This document shows, in pieces, positions 10,924 through 22,114 of a DNA stretch of 64,000 nt; position 1 is the stretch's first letter, and each line of letters begins with the position of its first letter. The notes under the pieces are model-generated. The model did no database searches. It worked only from the letters and a program-made list of their open reading frames with translations, and had not been told where the DNA came from. Source of the DNA: Caballeronia arationis (GTDB lineage Bacteria > Pseudomonadota > Gammaproteobacteria > Burkholderiales > Burkholderiaceae); the NCBI RefSeq assembly GCF_001544975.2, contig NZ_FCOG02000004.1, positions 120,628 through 184,627 on the forward strand, written 5' to 3'. The position numbers and the translations under genes are program-made.

Positions 10924-11649
10924 TTATCGCCTGTCCGTGCGTTCCCGCAGCGCGAGATCGAGTGCGCTCAACTGCGCGGGCGTGCCGACGTTCTCCCAGC
11001 GGCCTTCGTACAGTTCGCCGCTCGCGCGTCCCGCTGCGATGGTCTCGCGGTAGTACGGCGTCAGTGCGCGCCGGGTGCCGGGCGCCAGGTCGCGGAACAT
11101 GCGGGTATCGTGAAGACCGATGTTGCCGAACGTGAAGCGCGGCGCGCCTTCGAGCGACAGCGTGCCATCCTTCAGCGCGAAATCGCCCTTGGCGTGAAAA
11201 GGCGGATTCGGCACCATCACGAGGTGCATGCCGGGCTGAGCCGACGAAGCGAGCCTCGACGCATGGGCGCCGAGCGAACCGTAATCGAAGTCGCAGAAGA
11301 CGTCGCCGCTGACGGCCACGAATACTTCCGGTTCGCCGCGCGTCTCGATCAGCGGCAGCGCCTGCGCGATTCCGCCTGCCGTTTCGAGCGCCTCTGTTTC
11401 CGCCGAAAAACGCAGTTGCACGCCCCAGCGCGAACCGTCGCCGAGCGCGGCCTCGATCTGCGCGCCGAGCCACGCATGATTTATCACGATGGTTTCGACG
11501 CCCGCCGCCGCCAGCCGCTCGATCTGCCAGACGATCAGCGGCTTGCCGCCGGCTTCGAGCAGTGGCTTCGGGCAGGTATCGGTGAGCGGACGCATGCGCT
11601 CGCCGCGCCCGGCGGCGAAGATCATCGCCAGCTTGAGGGAAGACGTCAT
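10924..11649 (-). CDS. murU: N-acetylmuramate alpha-1-phosphate uridylyltransferase
   Basis: Makes UDP-MurNAc from MurNAc-1-phosphate and UTP in the AmgK-MurU cell-wall recycling route, which bypasses de novo UDP-MurNAc synthesis. The 241-residue nucleotidyltransferase has the N-terminal FAAGRGERMRPLTDTCPKPLLEAGGKPLI (G-rich nucleotide loop, lysine pair) and the catalytic region VAVSGDVFCDFDYG. It lies nine bases after amgK, so the two are almost certainly co-transcribed. Generic annotation would be a NTP-transferase or mannose-1-phosphate guanylyltransferase; the amgK partner makes MurU the better call. Confidence 0.9.
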   Translation of the reverse strand: MTSSLKLAMIFAAGRGERMRPLTDTCPKPLLEAGGKPLIVWQIERLAAAGVETIVINHAWLGAQIEAALGDGSRWGVQLRFSAETEALETAGGIAQALPLIETRGEPEVFVAVSGDVFCDFDYGSLGAHASRLASSAQPGMHLVMVPNPPFHAKGDFALKDGTLSLEGAPRFTFGNIGLHDTRMFRDLAPGTRRALTPYYRETIAAGRASGELYEGRWENVGTPAQLSALDLALRERTDRR

Positions 11650-11658
11650 GCGGCGCGC

Positions 11659-12684
11659 TTAGAACGTGTAGCCGACATCGGCAGCGCGGCCCTCGAGCGT
11701 ATCGATGAGACGCGCGAACGGACGCAACGGGCCGTAGCGCTCGGCCACCTTGCGCGCATAGCCGATGAAACGCGGCAGATCGGCAAGATAGACCGGCTTG
11801 CCGTCGCGGTAATTGATGCGGCAGAAGAGGCCCAGCACCTTGATGTGACGCTGTAGGCCCATCCACTCGACCTGCCGGTAGAACTCGCCGAAATCAGGGT
11901 CCACGGGCAGGCCGGCCTTCTTCGCGCGTTCCCAGTAATAAGCGATGCAGTCGAGCTGGAACTCCTCGTCCCAACTGATGAAGGCGTCACGCAGCAGCGA
12001 CGCCAGATCGTACGTAATCGGCCCGTAGACGGCATCCTGAAAGTCGAGCACGCCGGGATTCGGCTCGCTCACCATCAGGTTGCGCGGCATGAAGTCGCGC
12101 AGCATGAAGACCTGCGGCTGCGCAAGCGCGCTTTGCACGAGCAGCGTAAAGGTACTGTCGAGCACCTTGCGATCGGTTTCGGCGAGTTCGTGCCCGAGAT
12201 GCCGGCCGACGAACCATTCCGGCATCAGCTCCATCTCGCGGCGCAGGAACGCCTCGTCGAAGGGCGGCAGCACGCCTTCGCGCGAGCTCGACTGAAAGCG
12301 GATCAGCGCGTCGAGCGCGGCGCGCATCAGCCCACGCGCGTTTTTCTCGTCGAGCACGGAGAGATAGGACGTCGTGCCGAGATCGGTCACGAGCATGAAG
12401 CCGGCATCGAAATCGGTTTCGAGGATCGCGGGCACATGCACACCGGCTTCTGCCAGCAAACCGGCGACCTGCACGAACTCGCGGCACTTTTCGGGTGGCG
12501 GGGCGTCGACGGCGATCAGCGTTTTTCCGTGTTCACCGCCCGCGGCAATGCGGAAATAGCGGCGAAAACTGGCATCGGTCGACGCCGGCGCGAGGCTCGG
12601 AAGATCCAGCCGATAGCGTTCGGCGAACGATTCGAGCCAGGCGTAAAGCTGTGTAAGGCGGACGTCGGTGGGAATGTGCGTCAT
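11659..12684 (-). CDS. amgK: N-acetylmuramate/N-acetylglucosamine kinase
   Basis: Anomeric kinase that phosphorylates MurNAc (and GlcNAc) at C1 during peptidoglycan recycling, supplying MurU. The protein is an aminoglycoside-phosphotransferase fold kinase: catalytic loop [11 protein letters not shown] and metal-binding [12 protein letters not shown] are clear. I chose the ATG at 12684 (341 residues, [17 protein letters not shown]); a TTG five codons upstream is also open. It is divergent from lptD, as in Pseudomonas and Burkholderia, and followed by murU. Confidence 0.9.
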   Translation of the reverse strand: MTHIPTDVRLTQLYAWLESFAERYRLDLPSLAPASTDASFRRYFRIAAGGEHGKTLIAVDAPPPEKCREFVQVAGLLAEAGVHVPAILETDFDAGFMLVTDLGTTSYLSVLDEKNARGLMRAALDALIRFQSSSREGVLPPFDEAFLRREMELMPEWFVGRHLGHELAETDRKVLDSTFTLLVQSALAQPQVFMLRDFMPRNLMVSEPNPGVLDFQDAVYGPITYDLASLLRDAFISWDEEFQLDCIAYYWERAKKAGLPVDPDFGEFYRQVEWMGLQRHIKVLGLFCRINYRDGKPVYLADLPRFIGYARKVAERYGPLRPFARLIDTLEGRAADVGYTF

Positions 12685-12711
12685 AAATTCGAAGGGCAAA
12701 ACATCTTGCCA

Positions 12712-12717
12712 TATAAT
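12712..12717 (+). promoter_or_regulatory. Possible -10 box of the lptD operon
   Basis: A perfect TATAAT lies 226 bp upstream of the lptD start in the amgK-lptD divergent region. A weak TTCGAA at 12688-12693 is at 18-bp spacing. The assignment is tentative because the -35 is poor. Confidence 0.35.
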
Positions 12718-12943
12718 ACCCCACGACTTTTTTAAGCGATCCGTTTTCGCCCGGCGCCAAGGCCCGAGCAGCGCAGCTTCACTTTCGATCGAGTGTCATC
12801 CTTCGTTCACAACCGCTTTCGCTTGCAGCGTTCTTGCAGCGGGTTCGTCGGATACGACTGCGCGGCTTGCGTGCAAACTCGGGTGCGAGTTCAAGGCATT
12901 GCGTGCTCGCGGACGCATAACGGCATCGAACCGCCACCCATAC

Positions 12944-15313
12944 ATGCCGCCACGACAGTTTCCTAAATCGATTACCAAGCGTCATGCTTTGCCACGCAGA
13001 CGGCGGCTCGTCGCGGCGCTGCTTGCTGCTCCGGGTCTCATGCCGGCGCTCGCGCACGCGCAGCTCGCGGGCGCGGCGGCCGAGCCTCAGCCGCTCGACG
13101 GCGCCGGCAACCTGCGCCTCGCGCCGCAGCTCGAAGAGCGGCCGCTGCGTCCGGGGCAGCAGCCGGCCACGTTCCTGCTCGGCGACAGGACCACCGGCAC
13201 CACCGATGAGGACATGGCCGCCAAGGGTTCGGCGGAAGTGCGCAGGAACGTGTCGGTCATCAAGTCGGACGCGCTGCACTACGACCAGGACACCGACATG
13301 GCCGATGCGTACGGCAATGTCAGGATCATCAGCAACGGCAATACGTTTGTCGGCCCGGAAGCGCACCTGAAGGTGGAAGCGAACGAAGGCTATATGACGA
13401 ACCCGAAGTACCGCTTCAACCTGTCGGGCGGATCGGGCAGCGCCGAGCGCGTCGACATGCTCGACAACGAACAGGCGCGCGTCGACCACGGCACCTACAC
13501 GGCGTGCGCGTGCGAGACCGACCCGGCGTGGTACATCAAGGGCACGTCGTTCGATTTCGATACCGGCTCGCAGGAAGGCATCGCGCATAACGGCGTGCTC
13601 TTCTTCCAGGGCGTGCCGATCATGGCGAGCCCGTGGCTGTCGTTTCCGCTGACGGGCGAGCGGCGCAGCGGCCTGCTGCCGCCGACGTTCTCGCTCAGTT
13701 CGACGACCGGCTTCGAAGCGACGATCCCGTATTACTTCAACATCGCGCCGAATCGCGACCTGACCGTGACGCCGCGCCTGATGACGCAACGCGGCGTGCA
13801 GACGGCGGCGACCTATCGTTATCTGTCGCCGACCTACTCGGGCACGATCACGGGCGAATTCCTGCCGAACGACCGCCAGACTCACACGAACCGCTACGCG
13901 ATCTACCTGCAGCATCAGCAGAACTTCGGCGGCGGCTTCGGCGGCTATATCAACTACAACAAGGTCTCCGACGATCAATACCCGGAAGACCTGGCGAATG
14001 CGTCGAACCAGTTCCTGAACGGCACGCAGTTGCTGTATCAGCAGGAAGCCGGGCTGACGTACAACAACGGGCCGTGGTCGGTGCTCGCGCGTGAACAGCG
14101 CTGGCAGACGCTGCAGCCATCCGTTCCGCCGTATGCGCGCGAACCGCAGTTGAACGTGCTGTACAACAAGTACAACGTCGGCGGCTTCGACTACGGGGCG
14201 GAAGCCGACTACACGCGCTTCACGATCACGCAGGACGGCGCGACCGACGGCCAGCGCGTCGTCTTCAATCCGTACCTGAGCTACAGCGTCAATGCGCCGG
14301 GCTACTTCATTACGCCGAAGGTGCAGTGGCACTTTGCGTCGTATGACCTGTCGCACGTCGCGAGCACGGCACCGGTCGGCCAGCCGAAGAATTTCACCGA
14401 ATCGATTCCGACTGTCTCGTTCGATACGGGCCTCGTGTTCGACCGTTCGGTGCGGATCTTCGGCCAAGACTATATCCAGACGCTCGAGCCGCGGCTGTAC
14501 TACGTCTACACGCCGTATCGCAACCAGAATTTCGCGCCGATCTTCGATACTGCCGAAGCCGACTTCGGCCTCGCGGAGATCTACACGCCGAACACGTTCG
14601 TCGGCAACGACCGGATCGCCGATGCGAACCGCCTGACGGTCGGTCTCACGACGCGCTTCATCAACCCGGCAACGGGCGATGAGCGCGCGCGCTTCGTGAT
14701 CGCGCAGCAATATTATTTCCAGAGCCAGCGCGTCACGATCACGCCGGACCAGGTCCCCGACCAGGCGAAGCATTCCGATCTGATCGCGGGCGCGGCGATC
14801 AAGCTGGGCGCGGGTTTCGCTTCGGAAACAGCGTTCCAATATAATGCGGACAACAACCAGCTCGTGCGGTCGAGCGTCGGCTTCGCGTTCAGTCCCGCCG
14901 ACCGCAAGGTGGTCAACATCGGTTATCGCTACACGCGTCAGAACGAGACCACGCTGGTCAACGAGCCTATCAACCAGATCCTGTTGTCGGTGCAGTGGCC
15001 GATCACGCAGCGGCTCTACGGCGTCGGCCGGGTGAACTACGATCTCGCCGGCCATCGGCTCGTCGACGGTCTGGTCGGCTTCCAGTACGATGCCGACTGC
15101 TGGCAGTTCGGCTTCGGCATGCAACGCTATGCAAACGGGGTCACAACCACCGGCCAGTCGGCATCGGGCACGCGCGTGCTTGCCCAGTTGACGTTCAAGG
15201 GCCTGTCGAACGTCGACAACGGCCTCGTGAACGCATTCCGTTCGAGCGTGCAGGGCTACCAGACGCCGCCGCCCGCGGCCGCGCCGTTCGCGCGTTTCAC
15301 CAATTACGAGTGA
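12944..15313 (+). CDS. lptD: LPS-assembly outer-membrane protein LptD
   Basis: Outer-membrane translocon that, with LptE, inserts lipopolysaccharide into the outer leaflet. I place the start at ATG 12944 (789 residues, normal for Burkholderia), which opens a signal peptide: basic [12 protein letters not shown], hydrophobic [16 protein letters not shown], cleavage near AHA. An OstA/LptA-like beta-jellyroll follows ([21 protein letters not shown]...), then a long beta-barrel. The Cys-x-Cys in TACACETDP and the Cys in [11 protein letters not shown] near the end are the probable inter-domain disulfide cysteines. The open frame continues upstream to 12668 but lacks a credible secretion signal. First gene of lptD-surA-pdxA-rsmA. 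Confidence 0.95.
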   Translation: MPPRQFPKSITKRHALPRRRRLVAALLAAPGLMPALAHAQLAGAAAEPQPLDGAGNLRLAPQLEERPLRPGQQPATFLLGDRTTGTTDEDMAAKGSAEVRRNVSVIKSDALHYDQDTDMADAYGNVRIISNGNTFVGPEAHLKVEANEGYMTNPKYRFNLSGGSGSAERVDMLDNEQARVDHGTYTACACETDPAWYIKGTSFDFDTGSQEGIAHNGVLFFQGVPIMASPWLSFPLTGERRSGLLPPTFSLSSTTGFEATIPYYFNIAPNRDLTVTPRLMTQRGVQTAATYRYLSPTYSGTITGEFLPNDRQTHTNRYAIYLQHQQNFGGGFGGYINYNKVSDDQYPEDLANASNQFLNGTQLLYQQEAGLTYNNGPWSVLAREQRWQTLQPSVPPYAREPQLNVLYNKYNVGGFDYGAEADYTRFTITQDGATDGQRVVFNPYLSYSVNAPGYFITPKVQWHFASYDLSHVASTAPVGQPKNFTESIPTVSFDTGLVFDRSVRIFGQDYIQTLEPRLYYVYTPYRNQNFAPIFDTAEADFGLAEIYTPNTFVGNDRIADANRLTVGLTTRFINPATGDERARFVIAQQYYFQSQRVTITPDQVPDQAKHSDLIAGAAIKLGAGFASETAFQYNADNNQLVRSSVGFAFSPADRKVVNIGYRYTRQNETTLVNEPINQILLSVQWPITQRLYGVGRVNYDLAGHRLVDGLVGFQYDADCWQFGFGMQRYANGVTTTGQSASGTRVLAQLTFKGLSNVDNGLVNAFRSSVQGYQTPPPAAAPFARFTNYE

Positions 15314-15417
15314 CGGGGCGAACACCATGTCGTCGATCGGAAGAGTGACAGCGGGCAAAAACCACCGCAAGGCAAGCAGCACACTAGCGGGCAAGACCCG
15401 TATTTGATGGAGTATTT

Positions 15418-16779
15418 GTGGCAAACATGAACATGTTTCGATCGACAACGCTGGCAGCGGGCGCTTTCGCCGCGGCACTGATCCTGAGTTCCCCCGCCGG
15501 CGCGCAGGCCTTGTCGAAGGGCAGCGTACAAGTCGCCGACTCGGTCGTCGCGGTCGTCAACAGCGACGTCATCACGCAACGCGAACTCGAAGACCGCGTC
15601 GGGCTCATCACGCGCCGCCTGCAGCAGCAGAACGCGCCGCTGCCGCCCACCGCGCAGCTGCAGCGTCAGGTGCTCGACCAGATGGTGGTCGAGCGCATCC
15701 AGTTGCAGAAGGCCAAGGAAGACGGCATCAACGTCGACGACGCCACCGTGAACCGCACGCTCGAACGCCTCGCGCAGCAGAACCAGATGACGCTCGACGT
15801 GTACCGCGCGCGCATCGAGGCGCAAGGCGTACCCTGGTCCACGTTCACGCGCGACGCGCGCACCGAGCTCACGCTCTCGAAGTTGCGCGAGAAGGAAGTC
15901 GACAGCAAGATCACGGTGTCGGACGCGGAAATCGCGAATTACGTCGCGAGCCAGCGCGGCCCGAACGCGAAGCAGTCAAGCGACCTGCATCTGCAGCACA
16001 TCATGTTCAAGCTGCCGCCGAACGCATCGCAGACCGACATCGCCGCGGTTCAGGCGAAGGCCGAAGCCGTGCTGAAGGAAGCGCAGTCAGGCGAGGATTT
16101 CGCAAAACTCGCGAAGCAGAATTCGCAGGACACCGACGCCGCCAAGGGCGGAGATCTCGGCTTTCGCACGCAGGGCTCGCTGCCCGCGGGCGTCGTGACG
16201 GCGGTGTCCACGCTGCGTCCGGGCCAGGTCGTGCCGCAACTGATCCGCACCGACGGCGGCTTCGAAATCATCAAGCTCGTCGAGCGCCGCTCGGGGCAGG
16301 GCACCGCAGCCGACGCGCCGAAGCTCGTGCAGACGCACGTGCGCCACATTCTCCTGCGCGTGTCGGACGGCATGTCGGAATCGGCGGCGCGGCAGAAGCT
16401 GGTCGACATCAAGCGCGACGTGGTCGGTGGCGGCGACTTCGCGAACTTTGCGCGCACGTATTCGCAGGACGGTTCGGCGTCGCAGGGCGGCGATCTCGGC
16501 TGGATCAGCCCGGGCGAAACCGTGCCCGAGTTCGAGCGCGCGATGAACAACCTGAAGGACGGTGACGTCAGCGATCCGGTGCGCAGCGAATACGGCTATC
16601 ACCTGATCCAGGTGCTCGGCCGCCGCGACGCCGAAGGCTCGGCCACGCAGCAGCTCGACATCGCGCGCCAGGCAATCGGCCAGCGCAAGGCCGAGCAGGC
16701 GTATTCAGACTGGCTGCGCGAACTGCGCGACACCGCCTACGTGCAGTACAAGGGCATCGCGGCGCAAGCGGACCAGTAA
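15418..16779 (+). CDS. surA: Periplasmic chaperone/peptidyl-prolyl isomerase SurA
   Basis: Periplasmic chaperone that escorts outer-membrane proteins such as LptD to the BAM machine. The protein has a signal peptide ([22 protein letters not shown], cleavage near AQA), a SurA N-terminal domain (about 40-170), and two parvulin domains, each with the HI/HILLR...F..A..YSQD pattern (around 190-290 and 305-400). GTG 15418 is spaced five bases from GATGGAG; ATG 15427, three codons later, is the alternative. It follows lptD by about 100 bp and precedes pdxA by 16 bp. Confidence 0.95.
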   Translation: MANMNMFRSTTLAAGAFAAALILSSPAGAQALSKGSVQVADSVVAVVNSDVITQRELEDRVGLITRRLQQQNAPLPPTAQLQRQVLDQMVVERIQLQKAKEDGINVDDATVNRTLERLAQQNQMTLDVYRARIEAQGVPWSTFTRDARTELTLSKLREKEVDSKITVSDAEIANYVASQRGPNAKQSSDLHLQHIMFKLPPNASQTDIAAVQAKAEAVLKEAQSGEDFAKLAKQNSQDTDAAKGGDLGFRTQGSLPAGVVTAVSTLRPGQVVPQLIRTDGGFEIIKLVERRSGQGTAADAPKLVQTHVRHILLRVSDGMSESAARQKLVDIKRDVVGGGDFANFARTYSQDGSASQGGDLGWISPGETVPEFERAMNNLKDGDVSDPVRSEYGYHLIQVLGRRDAEGSATQQLDIARQAIGQRKAEQAYSDWLRELRDTAYVQYKGIAAQADQ

Positions 16780-16795
16780 CCCGGAACCAGCAACG

Positions 16796-17782
16796 ATGAA
16801 CGCCGCCTCCGACGCCCGTCCGCTTTCCATCGCGATCACCACCGGCGAGCCCGCCGGAGTCGGTCCCGAATTGACTGCGGCGGCGCTCGGTCAGGCGGCG
16901 ACCCGTTGGCCTTCGGCGCGTTTCACGGTGCTCGGCGATCGTACGTTGTTGCAGGATCGCGCGGGATCGAAGGAAGCGCTCGACAGTGCGCAAATCTACA
17001 TCGAGCATCATCCGCTCGCCGTGCCGTCGCAGGCGGGCAAGCTCGACGCGGCCAACGGGCGCTATGTGCTCGGCCTGCTCGATGCCGCGATCGACGGCGC
17101 GCTCGCCGGCCGGTTCGACGCGATCGTCACCGCGCCGTTGCAGAAGAGCACGATCAACGACGCCGGCGTTCCCTTCACCGGCCACACCGAATATCTCGCC
17201 GAGCGCACGAACACGCCGCGCGTCGTGATGATGCTGGCGGGCACGGGCGAACGGCCGCTGCGCGTCGCGCTCGCGACCACGCATCTGCCGCTCAAGGACG
17301 TGTCGGCGGCGCTCACGGCCGGTGGCATCGTCGAGACGCTGCATATCATCGATCACGACCTGCGCGCGCATTTCGGCTTGTCCGCGCCGCGCATTCTCGT
17401 GACCGGGCTCAATCCGCACGCGGGCGAAAACGGCTATCTGGGCCGCGAGGAAATCGACGTGATCACGCCTGCGCTGGAACGCGCGCGCGCGCTCGGCATT
17501 GATGCGCCCGGCCCTTACCCGGCGGACACGCTGTTCCAGCCGCGCTATCTGAAAGACGCGGATTGCGTGCTTGCGATGTTCCACGATCAGGGTTTGCCGG
17601 TGCTGAAATTCGCGACGTTCGGCGAAGGCATCAACGTGACGCTCGGGCTGCCGATCATCCGTACGTCGGTCGATCACGGCACCGCGCTCGATCTGGCGGG
17701 CACCGGTCGCGCGGACCCCGGCAGTATGATCGCGGCAATCGATACCGCGGTTTCGATGGCGAGTCATCGGCGCGCGGGCTGA
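16796..17782 (+). CDS. pdxA: 4-hydroxythreonine-4-phosphate dehydrogenase
   Basis: NAD-dependent oxidation of 4-phosphohydroxy-L-threonine in de novo pyridoxal phosphate synthesis. The 328-residue protein shows the family marks [13 protein letters not shown] at the N-terminus, the metal-binding [28 protein letters not shown] and [13 protein letters not shown]. Its place between surA and rsmA is the classic proteobacterial order. Confidence 0.97.
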   Translation: MNAASDARPLSIAITTGEPAGVGPELTAAALGQAATRWPSARFTVLGDRTLLQDRAGSKEALDSAQIYIEHHPLAVPSQAGKLDAANGRYVLGLLDAAIDGALAGRFDAIVTAPLQKSTINDAGVPFTGHTEYLAERTNTPRVVMMLAGTGERPLRVALATTHLPLKDVSAALTAGGIVETLHIIDHDLRAHFGLSAPRILVTGLNPHAGENGYLGREEIDVITPALERARALGIDAPGPYPADTLFQPRYLKDADCVLAMFHDQGLPVLKFATFGEGINVTLGLPIIRTSVDHGTALDLAGTGRADPGSMIAAIDTAVSMASHRRAG

Positions 17783-17827
17783 CCCACACGATCCCATCCA
17801 TCTCGCAGTCCTTACGCGGTTCTTTCG

Positions 17828-18640
17828 ATGTCGACCAAGCACCAGGGCCATTTCGCGCGCAAGCGCTTCGGGCAAAACTTCCTCGTGGATCAGGGCGTGA
17901 TCAATTCGATCGTCGATACGATCGCGCCCAGGCGCGGCGAGCGCATGGTCGAGATCGGGCCGGGCCTGGCTGCGCTCACGGAGCCGCTGATCGAACGGCT
18001 CGCGACACCCGAATCGCCGCTGCACGCGGTCGAACTGGACCGCGACCTGATCGCGCGGCTCGGCAAGCGCTTCGGCGACCTGCTCGTGCTTCACGCGGGC
18101 GATGCGCTCGATTTCGACTTTGGCTCGCTCGCGCTGGAAGGCGAGAAGCCCACGCTCCGGATCGTCGGGAATCTGCCGTACAACATTTCCAGTCCGCTGC
18201 TGTTTCATCTGACGGCGTTTGCACCGAAGGTCGTCGATCAGCATTTCATGCTGCAGGACGAAGTCGTCGACCGGATGATCGCCGAGCCCGGCACGAAGGA
18301 TTTCGGCCGGCTTTCGGTGATGCTTCAGTATCGCTATTCGATGGACAAGTTGATCGACGTCCCGCCCGAGTCGTTCCAGCCGCCGCCGAAGGTGAATTCC
18401 GCGATCGTGCGGATGATTCCGTTCGCGCCGCACGAGTTGCCTGCCGTCGACGAGCGTGTGCTCGGCGAGGTCGTGCAGGCGGCGTTTTCGCAGCGTCGCA
18501 AGATGATGCGCAATACGCTCGCCGTTTATCGCGACACGGTAGATTTCGACGCGCTCGGCTTCGATCTCGCGCGCCGGGCGGAAGAAGTGCCCGTCGCCGA
18601 GTATGTGACGCTCGCGCAGGTGGTCGCGAAGACGCGCTGA
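17828..18640 (+). CDS. rsmA: 16S rRNA dimethyladenosine methyltransferase RsmA (KsgA)
   Basis: Dimethylates A1518 and A1519 of 16S rRNA late in small-subunit assembly, using SAM. The 270 residues carry [18 protein letters not shown], the SAM motif [14 protein letters not shown], and the catalytic motif IV NLPYNIS at about residue 117. Its stop codon lies four bases from the convergent EamA gene's stop. Confidence 0.97.
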   Translation: MSTKHQGHFARKRFGQNFLVDQGVINSIVDTIAPRRGERMVEIGPGLAALTEPLIERLATPESPLHAVELDRDLIARLGKRFGDLLVLHAGDALDFDFGSLALEGEKPTLRIVGNLPYNISSPLLFHLTAFAPKVVDQHFMLQDEVVDRMIAEPGTKDFGRLSVMLQYRYSMDKLIDVPPESFQPPPKVNSAIVRMIPFAPHELPAVDERVLGEVVQAAFSQRRKMMRNTLAVYRDTVDFDALGFDLARRAEEVPVAEYVTLAQVVAKTR

Positions 18641-18644
18641 CCGC

Positions 18645-19577
18645 TCATCTTGCGCTCTTTGCGGACTTGTTCACGAGCGCGATCCCGGCCAGCACCATCG
18701 CAGCCGCGATCATGAAACGCAGCGTGAAGTGCTCGCCCAGCAGCACCACGCCGAAGGTCACGCCGAAGATCGGCGTCAGGAACGAAAAGACCGACAGTCT
18801 CGACGCCATATAGCGCGTCAGCAGCCAGAACCACGTCAGATAGCTGATGAACGCGACGACGATCGCCTGATACGCGAGGCTCGCGAGCGCACGCGGCGTC
18901 ACCATCGCCACGTGCGTCTGGTCGAGCGCGAACGCGAGCGCCAGCAGCACGATCGCCGATACCGCCAGTTGATAGAACAGCGTCTTGCTCGCGCTCGCAT
19001 GCGCGAGCGAACTCGCGCGCACGACGACCGTCGTCGCTGCCCACAGCAGGCCGCCGAGCACGCCGAGCGCATCGCCGGCGACGCCACGCAACGTCGATGC
19101 GCGGTTCGGATCGGCGTGCAGGAAACCATCAGCGAACGCGAGCGCGATACCGCAAAACGCCACGGCGATGCCGAGCCATTGCACGCGGCGCATCTTCTCG
19201 CCGGCCACGAACCAGTGCAGCCCGAGCGCCGTGAAGCACGGCGCCGTATAGATGAAGACGGCCATGCGCGTGGCCGTCGTGAGCGTGAGGCCGAAGAAGA
19301 TGCAGACGAACTCGCCGCCGAACAGCACGCCCGCGAGCAGGCCGGCGCCGAGCGTATCGTCGCTCGTGAAGAGTGAGGTGCCGCGCGAGCGCGTCCAGAG
19401 CCATACGAGCACGGTCGCGATGGCCGAGCGGATGCCCGCTTGCAGCATCGGCGGAAACGACGCGTTCGCTTCCTTGATCGCGACCTGCTGGAAGCCCCAT
19501 GCGGCGCACAGAACGACCATGACGATGACAGCTGTCGCGTCCGGCGCGCGACGCAGGGAAAGGGCAGGGGTGCTCAT
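18645..19577 (-). CDS. EamA/DMT-family transporter
   Basis: Inner-membrane drug/metabolite transporter of the EamA type, probably exporting an amino acid or related metabolite; the substrate cannot be told. The 310-residue form from ATG 19577 (AGAGAG upstream) has about ten hydrophobic segments in two EamA repeats, beginning AVIVMVVLCAAWGFQQVAIK and ending with GVVLLGEHFTLRFMIAAAMVLAGIALV, the usual repeat end. The open frame goes back to 19616 without a better start. It converges on rsmA. Confidence 0.88.
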   Translation of the reverse strand: MSTPALSLRRAPDATAVIVMVVLCAAWGFQQVAIKEANASFPPMLQAGIRSAIATVLVWLWTRSRGTSLFTSDDTLGAGLLAGVLFGGEFVCIFFGLTLTTATRMAVFIYTAPCFTALGLHWFVAGEKMRRVQWLGIAVAFCGIALAFADGFLHADPNRASTLRGVAGDALGVLGGLLWAATTVVVRASSLAHASASKTLFYQLAVSAIVLLALAFALDQTHVAMVTPRALASLAYQAIVVAFISYLTWFWLLTRYMASRLSVFSFLTPIFGVTFGVVLLGEHFTLRFMIAAAMVLAGIALVNKSAKSAR

Positions 19578-19720
19578 CTCTCTTCTTGTGCGGCATTCGC
19601 GCTCACGCGAATGCACTGTTGTGGAGCGTCGATTTTGCCACCGATCGTCAGGCGGCGCGAAAGGTGAGGTCAGGGTGAGGGTCGTATGAACGGTCGCGCG
19701 CTGATGCGGCGCGTCACATC

Positions 19721-19759
19721 AAAAAAACGCCGGCTCGCGGCATGGCGAACCGGCGTTCG
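19721..19759 (-). terminator. Intrinsic terminator after gloA
   Basis: Read on the minus strand, AACGCCGGTTCGC pairs with GCGAGCCGGCGTT across a short loop and is followed by a run of seven T. It begins about 18 bp after the gloA stop. Confidence 0.85.
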
Positions 19760-19777
19760 GCAAAGCGTGCTTCAGCT

Positions 19778-20179
19778 TCAGACGCCCGCGACGTGCGAGT
19801 GCTTTTCGATGAGTTCGATCTTGTAGCCGTCCGGATCTTCGACGAACGCGATCACGGTCGTGCCGCCCTTCACCGGGCCCGCTTCGCGCGTCACCTTGCC
19901 GCCTGCCTCGCGGATGCGGTCGCACGCGCCGGCGGCATCGTCGACTTCGATCGCGATGTGCCCGTAAGCGTTGCCGAGATCGTATTTGTCAGTGCCCCAG
20001 TTGTAGGTGAGTTCGAGCACGCTGGCTTCGCTTTCGTCGCCGTAGCCGACGAACGCCAGCGTGTATTTGTACTCGGTGTTTTCGCTCTGGCGCAGCACTT
20101 TCATGCCGAGAATGCGCGTGTAGAAATCGATGGAACGCTGCAAGTCGCCGACGCGCAGCATCGTGTGGAGAAGTCGCAT
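19778..20179 (-). CDS. gloA: Lactoylglutathione lyase (glyoxalase I)
   Basis: Isomerises the methylglyoxal-glutathione hemithioacetal to S-lactoylglutathione, a cytosolic detoxification step. The 133-residue protein is near E. coli GloA (135). Metal ligands are visible: His5 in [13 protein letters not shown], Glu in [11 protein letters not shown], His in [11 protein letters not shown] and Glu near the end in YKIELIEK. It is followed by its own terminator. Confidence 0.96.
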   Translation of the reverse strand: MRLLHTMLRVGDLQRSIDFYTRILGMKVLRQSENTEYKYTLAFVGYGDESEASVLELTYNWGTDKYDLGNAYGHIAIEVDDAAGACDRIREAGGKVTREAGPVKGGTTVIAFVEDPDGYKIELIEKHSHVAGV

Positions 20180-20312
20180 GGTGGGTTTCCTGTGGGGTTG
20201 TCCTGGGCGGTTCGGAGACCCGGAGCGCGCCGGTGTCTTTACGCACTCGTACGCGCGGGGCCGCGAGCAAAATTGTAACGCCGGCCGTCGATGCTCGCAG
20301 GGCGCGTGCGGC

Positions 20313-21212
20313 TCAGAGCGCCGGCAGCAGTTCCGGTGGATGGTGCTTGAGTGTGTGCCGCGCTTCGCGGAATTCGGGAAAGATCGATTCGACCGTCTGC
20401 CAGAAACGCGGACTGTGGTTCATCTCGCGCAGGTGCGCGAGTTCATGCGCCACGACGTAATCGATGATCGAAAGCGGAAAGTGGATCAGCCGCCAGTTGA
20501 GGCGAATCTTGCCATCACTGGAGCAACTGCCCCAGCGCGTCGCCGCCGACGACAGCCCGTACGCACGAAACTCGACGCCGAGCTTGTGCGCATACACGAC
20601 GAGCCGGTCGCCGAAAATGCGCTTCGCCTCGGTCTGCAGCCAACCCTGCACGCGGTCCTTGATCTGCTGCGGATCGGCGAGCGCGGGCAACGCGAGCGAG
20701 AGCACGCCGCTTTGCTCATCGAAATGAAGCGCACGTCGCGCCGAACCCAGCGACACGCTGATCGACCTGCCGAGATAGGGAAACTGCGCGCCGTCTTTCC
20801 AGTCGATGCGCGGCAGCGCACGCTGCTCGACGCGCGTCTGCCACTCGGCGAGCTTCTTGAAGATCCACTTCTGCTTGTCGGCGATGGCGCTTTCAATGTC
20901 GGCGAGCGTAACCCAGCGCGGCGCGGTGATCGCAAGCCCGGTGCCGTCGATCATGAAGCCGATCGTGCGGCGCGACGAGCGCTTCAGGCGATAGTCGAGC
21001 GTCTGCTGTCCGAGCACGAGGCGGCGCAGGCGTGTGCCGTCGGGGGCGTAGGGCGGAGGGGCGGCATTCGCGCCCGGCGCGATTTCACCGAGCAAGGGCG
21101 CGGGCGTCTGCGAGGCAGGCGCGGCGATGCCGGGCGCATCCGCGAACGGCAGATCGAGTTGCAGGTTGTCGAGCGCGACAGCGGGACGCTGCCGCGATGG
21201 GGTCTTCTGCAT
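20313..21212 (-). CDS. YgjP/SprT-like zinc metallopeptidase (M48-type, DUF45)
   Basis: The C-terminal half is a YgjP-like metallopeptidase with the zinc motif [18 protein letters not shown] (HELAH plus distal His) and the characteristic KTRWGS-like [21 protein letters not shown]. The N-terminal about 70 residues are low-complexity and poorly conserved. I chose ATG 21212 (299 residues); a start at 21338 would overlap the end of plsC. The physiological substrate is unknown for most members. Part of the gmhB-plsC minus-strand group. Confidence 0.85.
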   Translation of the reverse strand: MQKTPSRQRPAVALDNLQLDLPFADAPGIAAPASQTPAPLLGEIAPGANAAPPPYAPDGTRLRRLVLGQQTLDYRLKRSSRRTIGFMIDGTGLAITAPRWVTLADIESAIADKQKWIFKKLAEWQTRVEQRALPRIDWKDGAQFPYLGRSISVSLGSARRALHFDEQSGVLSLALPALADPQQIKDRVQGWLQTEAKRIFGDRLVVYAHKLGVEFRAYGLSSAATRWGSCSSDGKIRLNWRLIHFPLSIIDYVVAHELAHLREMNHSPRFWQTVESIFPEFREARHTLKHHPPELLPAL

Positions 21213-21294
21213 CGGCTCAGCTTTGCGCTCGCGGCGCAGGAATGACGAGAACAACGAAAAGGACAATGCGCGGCTCGGCGTGTGTGCAGTCGTT

Positions 21295-22068
21295 TCAGCG
21301 GCCGGCGGACGCGTGGGGCGCGTGCGTCGAACCTGCATCTGTCGAACTGTAGGCAGCCGGATCGATACGGCGCATTTCCGCTTCGATCCAGGTCTCGACG
21401 CGCTGGTTCACTTCTTCCGGCGTGAGGCCCGCGGTGTCGATCGGCTTACCGATCGACACCGTGACTATACCCGCATATTTGAGAAACGAATGGCGCGGCC
21501 AGACGTGCCCGGCGTTGTGCGCGATCGGCACGACGGGCACGCCGGTCGCGACCGCGAAGCGCGCACCGCCCGTCTTGTACTTCCCCTGGCTGCCGACGCG
21601 CGTGCGCGTGCCTTCGGGAAACATGATGACCCACGCGCCTTCGTCCATGCGCGCGCGGCCCTGGCGCGTCACCGAGGCGAACGCATCCTTGCCCTGCTTG
21701 CGGTCGATGTGCACCATTTTCAGCAAGCCGAGCGCCCAGCCGAAGAAGGGCACGAAGAGCAGTTCGCGCTTGAACACGTAGCAGAGCGGACGCGGCATCA
21801 GCGCAGGAAACGCGAGCGTTTCCCACGCGGACTGGTGCTTGGACAGCAGCACCGCCGGACCGTCGGGAAGGTTGTCCCATCCTTCGATGGTGTAGCGAAT
21901 GCCGTTCAGATGGCGCAGGACGACGATCGTCGATTTGCACCAGCCGGCTGCCATCCAGTAGCGCTTGTCGGCGCGCAGGAACGGAAACGCGATGAAGCAG
22001 GCGATCGCGTACGGAACCGTGTACACGATGAAGTAAATGAGCAACAGCAGCGAGCGGATGAAGCGCAT
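21295..22068 (-). CDS. plsC: 1-acyl-sn-glycerol-3-phosphate acyltransferase
   Basis: Acylates lysophosphatidic acid to phosphatidic acid at the inner membrane. One N-terminal membrane segment (FIRSLLLLIYFIVYTVPYAIACF) is followed by the acyltransferase blocks SKHQSAWETL, VFKRELLFVPFFGWALGLL, FPEGTRTR and VPVVPIAHNAG. Block I is HX4E rather than the textbook HX4D, which I believe is usual in this order. ATG 22068 begins at MRFIRS (257 residues). It lies 46 bp after gmhB. Confidence 0.93.
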   Translation of the reverse strand: MRFIRSLLLLIYFIVYTVPYAIACFIAFPFLRADKRYWMAAGWCKSTIVVLRHLNGIRYTIEGWDNLPDGPAVLLSKHQSAWETLAFPALMPRPLCYVFKRELLFVPFFGWALGLLKMVHIDRKQGKDAFASVTRQGRARMDEGAWVIMFPEGTRTRVGSQGKYKTGGARFAVATGVPVVPIAHNAGHVWPRHSFLKYAGIVTVSIGKPIDTAGLTPEEVNQRVETWIEAEMRRIDPAAYSSTDAGSTHAPHASAGR

Positions 22069-22114
22069 TGGTGTGGATTCTTGTAGTGCGCCGCTAAATC
22101 GGGTCAAAAAGCGG

